A stretch of 64,000 bases of DNA from Shewanella algidipiscicola. GTDB taxonomy: Bacteria > Pseudomonadota > Gammaproteobacteria > Enterobacterales > Shewanellaceae. Positions 47,801 to 54,800 of the stretch are shown piece by piece (within the stretch, counting starts at the first letter, position 1; every line of letters begins with the position of its first letter). The notes below the pieces were generated by a model. That model worked only from the letters and a program-made list of their open reading frames with translations, was not told the DNA's origin and searched no databases. The stretch spans positions 62,001-126,000 of the forward strand of contig NZ_QPQT01000005.1 in assembly GCF_003605125.1 (NCBI RefSeq), in the 5' to 3' direction. Position numbers and translations under genes: made by a program.

Positions 47801-49689
47801 CGCGCAGCGAAGTGGGTTTAAGCCTGAATGATCAAGGTAACGTGCAGCGCACAGCCTTAATTGCAGGCGATGCGAGCGTAAAAACAGCAAAAAGCGACCT
47901 AAACAGCGCAGATAAAATACTGGTGACCGGGGGAGCAAAAGGCGTGACCTTTGAGTGTGCCCTAGCCCTAGCTAAGCGTTGTCAGTCGCACTTTATCTTG
48001 GCGGGTCGTAGCCAACATGTGAGCCTCAATAATCTGCCAAGCTGGGCACAAGGTAAAGCAGCAAGCGAGCTCAAGTCAGCCGCGATTGCCCACATCATTG
48101 CCTCGGGTGAGAAACCAACGCCTAAGCAAGTGGATGCACTCGTGTGGCCAGTACAGAGCAGCCTAGAGATCAATGCGGCACTGGATGCGTTTAACGCGGT
48201 AGGCGCTAGCGCAGAATACATCAGCATGGATGTGAGCAATGCTGATTCGGTAAATGGTGCGCTGAGCGCCATGACCCAAATAACGCCAATCACGGGTCTT
48301 ATCCATGGCGCTGGCGTCTTGGCTGACAAACATATTCAAGACAAAACCTTAGATGAACTGGCACGGGTTTATGGCACCAAGGTCAACGGCCTCAAGGCGC
48401 TACTTTCTGTCATCGATGCCAGCCAGTTAAAACTGGTTGCCATGTTCTCATCGGCAGCGGGTTTCTATGGCAATACCGGCCAAAGCGACTACGCCATGTC
48501 GAACGACATTTTGAACAAGGCGGCACTGCAGCTCTCAGCTAAGCACCCTAACGCTAAAGTGATGAGCTTTAACTGGGGACCTTGGGACGGTGGTATGGTT
48601 AATCCAGCGCTGAAAAAGATGTTTACTGACCGAGGCGTGTATGTGATCCCACTGCAAGCTGGCGCTGAGCTATTTGCGACCCAACTGCTAAAAGAGAGTG
48701 GCGTACAACTGCTCGTTGGCACCGATATGCAAGGCAACAGCAAAAGTGACACAACCGCTAAGGAAGCGACGGTAAAAAAGCCTAATGCGGGTGAGGTGCA
48801 ACCTGCACAGCGCCCGCAGCGTGACGTCACAACATTGACTGAAGTGACACTTAAGCGAGTGCTAAAGCCTGATGCATTGGCCTTTGTTCAAGATCATCGC
48901 ATTGGTGGCAATCCGGTATTGCCTACCGTTTGCGCTATCCAATGGATGCGTGAAGCGGCGCTTGAACAGTATGGGCTAACGCTCATGGTGCAAGACTATA
49001 AGTTGCTCAAAGGCATAGTGTTCGATTCAAGTGATAGTCAAACCTTAATGATGAGCTTAACCCCGCAATATGAAGCGGGTGCACTCAAAGGCATTAAGGC
49101 GTTGATCAGTTGTGAAGGGCGGCCTCAGTACCAAGCACGCTTGGTAAAAATAGGCGACATGCAACATAGCACTAAGCAGTTTGATGAACTCAGCCAAGTC
49201 ACGCCAGTGACCGACAAAGCTGCGCTTTACACTGACGGTACCCTATTTCATGGCCCGCGTTTACAAGGGCTAGATAAGGTACTGCGCTTTAACGAGCAAG
49301 GCTTAGTGGTGAGCTGCAAGCTCCCTACTGTCGACCAACAAGATTGTGGCGATTTCGCCCCAATCTTGGTCGCTAAAGGATGTCAGCCATTTGCGGAAGA
49401 TCTGTTACTGCAAGCGATGCTAGTGTGGGCAAGGTTAACCTATGGCGCGGCCAGCCTACCCTCGACCATTGGCGAGTTCGTCAGTGCATTGCCGATGGGC
49501 TTTGGCGACCAAGGTTATATCGAGCTCACCGTGGTTAAAACCAGTGGTCGACAGCTCGTCGCCGATGTGGCGCTGTATCATCAAGATGGTGAACTCAGCT
49601 GCGCGATGAGATCAGCCAAAGTGACCATTAGCAAAAACCTGAACAGTGCCTTTGTTGCCGACCAACACATTAAAGAGGATCATGCATAG
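41896..49689 (+). CDS. pfaA: PfaA, polyunsaturated fatty acid synthase subunit A
   Basis: A 2597-residue multidomain protein: ketosynthase (about 30-470; active Cys226 in DAACAGS), malonyl-CoA transacylase (about 600-900; Ser699 in GHSFGE), a charged VEVEKIV linker (about 990-1015), five ACPs (about 1215-1715; Ser1254, 1357, 1460, 1563, 1667 in LGIDSIKR), a ketoreductase (about 2000-2240; TGGAKG at 2011, Tyr2199 in YAMSN), and a C-terminal region with PKS-dehydratase-like HRIGGNPVLP (His2334). With PfaB-D it builds EPA (C20:5) from malonyl-CoA without oxygen. The ATG overlaps the pfaR stop; GGAG lies 8 bases ahead. Another product (for example DHA) cannot be excluded. Confidence 0.96.
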   Translation: MSQTDKPNVKQDAEQRDSRLNKRLKDMPIAIVGMASIFANSRYLNKFWDLISEKIDAITEVPDTHWNSEDYYDADKTKADKSYCKRGGFMPEVNFNPMEFGLPPNILELTDTSQLLSLIVAKEVLADANLPADYDRDKIGITLGVGGGQKISQSLNARLQYPVLKKVFKNSGISDADSEMLIKKFQDQYIHWEENSFPGSLGNVIAGRIANRFDLGGMNCVVDAACAGSLAAMRMALSELVEGRSEMMITGGVCTDNSPSMYMSFSKTPAFTTNETIQPFDIDSKGMMIGEGIGMIALKRLEDAERDGDRIYSVIKGIGSSSDGKFKSIYAPRPEGQAKALKRAYDDAGFAPHTLGLIEAHGTGTAAGDAAEFRGLSSVFAEGSDSKQHIALGSVKSQIGHTKSTAGTAGLIKAALALHHKVLPATINVSEPNPKLDIENSPFYLNTETRPWLPRPDGTPRRAGISSFGFGGTNFHFVLEEYNSEHARTDSKLTQYRQRSVAQSLLFSGANNAELIASLNSALNAANNGTRLTDIASGYGLRKLEANAPRLGLVASSNEELIKLINQALTKLQSSDEANWSLPGGIHYRAAAMNNGKVAALFAGQGSQYLNMGRELACHFPEMRQQFVLADKIFDANNKMPLSQVVYPIPVFNSAAQQAQAALLTNTANAQSAIGAISMGQYALLTAAGFEADMVAGHSFGELSALCAAGVISSDDYYKLTFARGDAMATKLDDGVDSGAMYAIITKTASDLELLETTIAQFDGVKVANYNAPTQLVIAGPTDTTSEAAKALSDLGFKAISLPVSGAFHTPLVGHAQAPFAQAIDAAKFTKPQRPIYSNATGQLYNSAAKTIKSEFKQHMLQSVRFSEQLQAMYDAGARVFVEFGPKNILQKLVENTLSDKMSELCTVSINPNPKGDSDLQLRQAAMQLAVNGIALANLDPYAAPIAAEEQPSPMNITLTASNHISPVTQAKMAASLHTGTISAETIIKEKVVEVEKLVEVEKIVEVEKIVEKVVHVNSAPQAGEVQNPQAHSPSASANSAPASHDALAQFFAAQQQTAQLHQQFLAIPQQYGETFSALMTAQAQMAAAGVEIPASLQRSMEQFHQHQAQTLQSHTQFLELQANSNTGALNLLNPSVQTRPHDAASHAPEMRRLATNAPTPNAIQTPTTVTPPAQNTQAPNVNAPVAIPTPVVVPAIEPVITPEIVPAAPAATPGLSNQQVQDTMMSVVAEKTGYPTEMLELEMDMEADLGIDSIKRVEILGTVQDELPGLPELSPEDLAECRTLGEIVSYMNSKLPVVTTAPVAANAPVANTATQSGLTNAQVQSTMMSVVAEKTGYPTEMLELEMDMEADLGIDSIKRVEILGTVQDELPGLPELSPEDLAECRTLGEIVSYMNSKLPATGSAPVAANAPVANTATQSGLTNAQVQSTMMSVVAEKTGYPTEMLELSMDMEADLGIDSIKRVEILGTVQDELPGLPELSPEDLAECRTLGEIVSYMNSKLPATGSAPVTANAPVANTATQSGLTNAQVQSTMMSVVAEKTGYPTEMLELEMDMEADLGIDSIKRVEILGTVQDELPGLPELNPEDLAECRTLGEIVSYMNSKLPVVASAPTAVNAQVNVEPATRSGLTNAQVQSTMMNVVAEKTGYPTEMLALEMDMEADLGIDSIKRVEILGTVQDELPGLPELNPEDLAECRTLGEIVNYMNSKLPAEGPMNSKLNASSSGAAPVKAEPLNDKPAAISSEPSVELPPHSEVALKKLDAAELVNNCFAANTHVVINDDGHNAGVLAEKLVKQGLNVAVVRLPKGQPQSPLNSDIKSFQADSADETGIAAVIDQIEKQLGTISGFVHLQPQQAQVANNNGVQLSDDSFNHLSQAFLWAKLLQPKLTQDTGTRRAFITVSRIDGGFGYLDAEQLKTAELNQAALAGLTKTLSHEWPSVFCRALDIAPTLDASRLSDAIANELFDSNATRSEVGLSLNDQGNVQRTALIAGDASVKTAKSDLNSADKILVTGGAKGVTFECALALAKRCQSHFILAGRSQHVSLNNLPSWAQGKAASELKSAAIAHIIASGEKPTPKQVDALVWPVQSSLEINAALDAFNAVGASAEYISMDVSNADSVNGALSAMTQITPITGLIHGAGVLADKHIQDKTLDELARVYGTKVNGLKALLSVIDASQLKLVAMFSSAAGFYGNTGQSDYAMSNDILNKAALQLSAKHPNAKVMSFNWGPWDGGMVNPALKKMFTDRGVYVIPLQAGAELFATQLLKESGVQLLVGTDMQGNSKSDTTAKEATVKKPNAGEVQPAQRPQRDVTTLTEVTLKRVLKPDALAFVQDHRIGGNPVLPTVCAIQWMREAALEQYGLTLMVQDYKLLKGIVFDSSDSQTLMMSLTPQYEAGALKGIKALISCEGRPQYQARLVKIGDMQHSTKQFDELSQVTPVTDKAALYTDGTLFHGPRLQGLDKVLRFNEQGLVVSCKLPTVDQQDCGDFAPILVAKGCQPFAEDLLLQAMLVWARLTYGAASLPSTIGEFVSALPMGFGDQGYIELTVVKTSGRQLVADVALYHQDGELSCAMRSAKVTISKNLNSAFVADQHIKEDHA
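45535..47030 (+). repeat. Five tandem ACP-coding repeats in pfaA
   Basis: Five copies with exactly 309- or 312-base spacing (active-site Ser codons at 45655, 45964, 46273, 46582, 46894). The core of each copy (EMDMEADLGIDSIKRVE) is nearly identical in both protein and DNA; the Ala/Pro linkers vary more. After the last copy, MNSKL is repeated 9 residues apart. Confidence 0.9.
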
Positions 49690-51881
49690 TGACACTCAAT
49701 AATGGGGCACTCAATAATGGGAGCGCAACCCAAAGTGATAACAAGCTAAACCAAGATAAGGCGACGCCACTGCGCGTCGCCGTGCTCGTGCTTAATAAAG
49801 GTGATACCGCGCTCAATGGGCTAAGTGATGAGCTAGCTCATGACTCATCACTAATGATTGAACTAGCCCAGTTCACAACAGATCTTGAGATGGCGCTCAA
49901 TCTTGTGGCAGCAGGTGAAGTCGTCACCATTGAGTCTCAGCAAAGCACCTTGTTATTCATGCCCGCGCTCATGGCCGCCCAACGTAAGTTGCATCCGCAC
50001 GCGTACCTCGCAGGGATGCAATACGACCAAACGGCTCAAGGCGCATCGGTTAAAGCCTTAGGGCAAGCGAAGCGCGATTTGGCAAAGGTTAACTGTCAGC
50101 GCAGCCTCGTTATTGATAGTGAGCAAATGTATCAGCAGAGCCAAGTGGCATTTGACGCACTTTGCCAACTGATCAACGATATTGCCCAGCGCACCATCAC
50201 CCGTGACGATAACTCCCGCCATTACTGGTTTACCGAGCGTTATCAAGCACGGGTTGCCACATTAAATCTGCAGCTTAAACCTGAAAATGAGCCAATGAGC
50301 CATGTCGCCATGGTACTCACCCAAGGTACGGGACGATTAAAGGCGAGCTCCTTACTTAAGGCAGAGCGCTTATTCTGCTTACTCTCTGGTACCAGTGAAG
50401 CCGAGTTAAGCCAAGGCCTATGGGCGCTTGCGGCTAAGCTAGATAACATTAAGATGATGGCTGATGACTCAAAAATCAGCTCAGCTTTGCTGGCGTTAAT
50501 GCAGCAAAATTTACATGAGTTTAAGCTAAGCACCAGCCCACGTTTTGCACTGACACTGCAAGCAAGCAACATCGAATCGCTAGCACAAGAGATAGTCTCG
50601 ATGAGTGATGCGCTAAGCCGTGTGTTTAAAGAAAAGGGGCAATATAAAACCCCAGCCGGCAGCTATTTTACCGCGGCGCCCCTTGGACAATCGCATCTGG
50701 CCTTTGTTTATCCCGGTGTTGGCACTGTCTATCACGACATGCTCAGCGAACTGCATCACTATTTCCCAGCGCTATTTGCCCGCTTGGAGCAGCAAGGCGA
50801 TCTTAAAGCCATGCTGCAGGCTGATGCGATCTATCATAGTGACAAACAGGTGGCGGAGCAGATGTCACTGGGCAATATGGCGATTGCTGGCGTAGGGGCG
50901 AGTTATCTGCTAAGCAAACTATTGATGGATGAGTTTGATGTTAAGCCACAATATGCCCTAGGTTACTCCATGGGAGAAGCCTCCATGTGGGCTAGCCTCG
51001 ATGTATGGCAACAGCCTCATCTGTTAATCGATAAAACCAAAAGCGATCCGCTATTTACCTCAGTAATATCGGGTGATCTCACCGCGGTGCGTCAAGCATG
51101 GCAACTTCCCCTTGATGAGGCGATTGAGTGGAACAGCTTTGTGGTGCGCAGTGCGCCTGAGCCGATAACCGCGCTGCTCGACCGTTATCCTAGGGTTTAC
51201 TTGGCCATTACCCAAGGTGATACCTGCGTGATTGCGGGCTGTCAGCATAGCTGCCGAGAGCTGCTTAAGGAGCTGGGTAAACGTGGCATTGCCGCCAATC
51301 GTGTCACCGCGATGCACACGACACCGGCGCTCAGTCAGCATGACAATGTGATCGCTTTTTATGAGCAAAATATCATGGCTGAAGCGGTTAATCACCCAGT
51401 GACATTTATCAGCGCCGCCGATACTGGCAAAGGGATAGACAGAGGCGTTGGCGATCAGCAGGGGCAGTTGAGTCCAAAGCTTATTGCGACATCGATTGCC
51501 GATACCTTCTGTCATAGCTTAGATTTTACCGCCCTCGTCCAGAGCGCTACGCGCCAAGGCGCACGGCTCTTTGTCGAGGTTGGTGCCGATCGCCAAAACT
51601 GCACGCTTATCGACAAAATATTGAAACACAGCGATAGAGAGCAACTGCTCGATAATCGCTTATCCTCCTCGGCAAACCTAACATCTCAATGCTGCACTGT
51701 ACCGCTAAACGCCAAAGGGAGTAGCGATATCGCGACTCTGCTTAAGGCGATCGGACAGTTGATCAGCCATCGTGTCCCCGTCAGCCTAACGGTGCTGCAA
51801 CTGGGACTCAAGCGTCAATTAGCACTGCATCAGCAGCTAAACGGCAATGACGCCAATACCTTATCAAGAGGGGAAGCTTAA
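49689..51881 (+). CDS. pfaB: PfaB, polyunsaturated fatty acid synthase subunit B
   Basis: A 730-residue protein with an acyltransferase domain in the C-terminal half; the nucleophile Ser427 is in GYSMGE and the region AFVYPGVGTVY (GQGxQ-like) precedes it. The N-terminal 300 residues are KS-like in ancestry but degenerate, without a recognisable active Cys. PfaB is thought to influence product length (EPA or DHA) in the synthase. The start is GTG at 49689, overlapping the pfaA stop (TAGTG), which implies translation by termination-reinitiation. Confidence 0.92.
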   Translation: MTLNNGALNNGSATQSDNKLNQDKATPLRVAVLVLNKGDTALNGLSDELAHDSSLMIELAQFTTDLEMALNLVAAGEVVTIESQQSTLLFMPALMAAQRKLHPHAYLAGMQYDQTAQGASVKALGQAKRDLAKVNCQRSLVIDSEQMYQQSQVAFDALCQLINDIAQRTITRDDNSRHYWFTERYQARVATLNLQLKPENEPMSHVAMVLTQGTGRLKASSLLKAERLFCLLSGTSEAELSQGLWALAAKLDNIKMMADDSKISSALLALMQQNLHEFKLSTSPRFALTLQASNIESLAQEIVSMSDALSRVFKEKGQYKTPAGSYFTAAPLGQSHLAFVYPGVGTVYHDMLSELHHYFPALFARLEQQGDLKAMLQADAIYHSDKQVAEQMSLGNMAIAGVGASYLLSKLLMDEFDVKPQYALGYSMGEASMWASLDVWQQPHLLIDKTKSDPLFTSVISGDLTAVRQAWQLPLDEAIEWNSFVVRSAPEPITALLDRYPRVYLAITQGDTCVIAGCQHSCRELLKELGKRGIAANRVTAMHTTPALSQHDNVIAFYEQNIMAEAVNHPVTFISAADTGKGIDRGVGDQQGQLSPKLIATSIADTFCHSLDFTALVQSATRQGARLFVEVGADRQNCTLIDKILKHSDREQLLDNRLSSSANLTSQCCTVPLNAKGSSDIATLLKAIGQLISHRVPVSLTVLQLGLKRQLALHQQLNGNDANTLSRGEA

Positions 51882-54800
51882 TGCCTTCAAACGAAGTGCC
51901 TTCTCAAATGTCTGCGCCAACACCTAAAAGAGCGATTAAGATCGCTATCGTCGGACTGGCCACACTGTATCCCGATGCCAAGACGCCAGATCAATTTTGG
52001 CAAAACTTGCTCGATAAACGCGACTCAAGAACCATTCTCAGCAATGAGAAACTGGGCGCTAACAGCGCCGACTACCAAGGCGTTCAGGGGCAATCTGACC
52101 GATTTTATTGTGATAAAGGCGGCTATATCGAAGACTTTAGCTTCGATACCACAGGCTACCAACTGCCTAGCGAACAACTAAATGGCTTAGACGATAGTTT
52201 CAAATGGGCACTCGATACCAGCCGCAAAGCGCTGCTCGATGCTGGCGTAGCGTTAGACTCGGCTATTCTTTCGCGTACAGGCATTATCATGGGGACGCTC
52301 TCCTTCCCCACCGCCAAATCGAACGAACTGTTTCTACCGCTGTACCACAATGTGGTCGAAAAGGCGCTGCAAACCAAGTTGGATAGCCGCGATTTTCGCT
52401 TGTACCCCTTTAACGCGCAGACCCAACACAGCTCATCAATCGATTGTGCCAACGGCGCTATTGCCCACAACGCCTCTAAGGTTGTGGCCGATGCGCTGGG
52501 GCTCGGTCGCGTGCAACTCAGCCTAGATGCGGCCTGCGCCAGCTCAGTCTACTCGCTAAAATTGGCCTGTGATTACTTAGCCACGGGCAAAGCCGATTTA
52601 ATGCTGGCAGGCGCCGTATCGGGCGCCGATCCCTTCTTTATCAATATGGGCTTCTCCATTTTCCATGCCTACCCAGATCATGGGTTTTCAGCCCCCTTTG
52701 ATAAAAACAGTAAAGGCTTGTTCGCCGGTGAAGGCGCTGGCGTACTCGCGCTCAAACGACTCGACGATGCCGAGCGTGATGGCGACAAAATTTACGCTGT
52801 GGTTAGCGGCATAGGCCTGTCTAACGATGGTAAAGGCCAGTTTGTCTTAAGCCCCAACAGCAAAGGGCAAGTTAAGGCCTTTGAACGGGCCTATCGTGAC
52901 AGCGATATTGAGCCAGAAAACATCGAAGTGATCGAATGTCATGCCACCGGCACACCACTGGGCGATAAGGTTGAACTCGCCTCGATGGAGCAGTTTTTTG
53001 CCCCAAGGCTTAACGGCTCGGCCGTACCTATGATTGGCTCGGCAAAATCTAACTTAGGCCACCTACTCACGGCTGCTGGCATGCCCGGGATCATGAAGAT
53101 GATCTTTGCCATGCGCCAAGGTGTATTACCACCCAGTATCAATATCAGTGAAGCAATCGACTCGCCAAATGGTCTGTTTGGCTCTCATACTTTGCCAAAT
53201 CAAGTCACCCCTTGGCCGATAAAAGCCAATAATCAAACCCGCCTTGCTGGCGTGTCGGTATTTGGTTTTGGTGGTTGTAATGCTCACCTGTTATTAGAGT
53301 CTTACGAGCCTTCGCCTCAAGCGGCAACTCAGGCTGCAGACATAACCCCAAGTCAAGCACAGGCCTGTAGCAATGGCTCCAGCCCCCAATTTGCCATCAG
53401 CGGTATCGCCGCCCACTTTGGCCCATTAAGCACCATCAATGCACTTAATGACTGTGTTACCCAAGGTAAAAACGCCTTTATCGAGCTTCCCACCAAGCGC
53501 TGGAAGGGGTTAGATAAACATCCCGAACAACTGGCTAAGCTTGGATTAAACGGCGTGCCACAAGGGGCTTATGTCGACAGTTTTGAGTTAGACTTTTTAC
53601 GCTTTAAACTGCCGCCGAATGAAGATGATCGCTTAATCTGTCAGCAACTGATGTTGATGAAAGTGACCGATGAAGCGATTCGTGATGCCAAGCTACAACC
53701 CGGTCAAAAAGTGGCGGTGTTGGTGGCGATGGAGACTGAGCTCGAACTGCACCAGTTCCGCGGCCGCGTCAATCTGCATACTCAATTGAAACAGAGCCTA
53801 GATACCATGGGCGTGACACTCACAGACAGTGAATATCAAGCCCTTGAAACCATCGCCATGGATAGCGTCCTCGATGCCGCCAAGCTCAACCAGTACACCA
53901 GCTTTATTGGCAATATCATGGCGTCGCGTATCGCTTCCCTGTGGGACTTTAACGGCCCAGCCTTCACCATCTCAGCCGGTGAGCAATCGGTGAGCCGCGC
54001 ACTCGATGTGGCCGAAAATATGATGGTGCAAGAACAGCTCGATGCCGTGGTAATTGCCGCGGTCGACCTCTCTGGCAGCATTGAGCAGGTGATGCTTAAA
54101 AATGCCATCGCGCCAATGGCTGCTACGCCAAACGACGCAGGTTGGAGACTGGCTGAAGGCGCGGGTGCTTTAGTACTCGAACCGCTTAATCAAGTCGACC
54201 AAAGCCAAGCCCGCCAGACCCAAGCTAGACAGAGTTATGCCACCATTGAGAGCTTAAACTTTGGCGCTACCAGCACGGTTAGCCGTATTATGGATGAGCT
54301 ACTCACGCTCACCGGGACTCATGGCGAGCAGATAAGCTTAGTCGAGCAGAGCATAGCGCCAGGCAGCGCACTGACATCAAGCCAGTTGCAACAAGCTTTA
54401 CCCTTAACCCATGCGCGGTTTGAGCAGGGTCAGCAGCAACTTGGCCACAGCTTTGCCGCTGCAGGCATGACTAGCCTTATCTATGGACTGTTGCGCCTCA
54501 ATCAACAAGCTTTGCAAGGTTCAAGCCAACATGCTGTAATTGCGAACGTCAGCGAAAATCAGTGCGCCCTCACCCACCTCAGTCAAAGTGCTGCCCAGCG
54601 CAGTGCCCTGACTCAGCGCTTGGCTCACACTTTAGGCACCCACGCTGAGCGCAGCTTAGTGAAACAGGTCAGTTTAGGTGGCCGCGATATCTATGCTCAT
54701 ATTGTCGACACGCCACTGCCAGCGCTTGAGGCCATTAAAGCCAAAGTGGCCGCAGCGCATGGCGCGCCGGTAAGCGAAAATGCACCAGCACTGATCAGCT

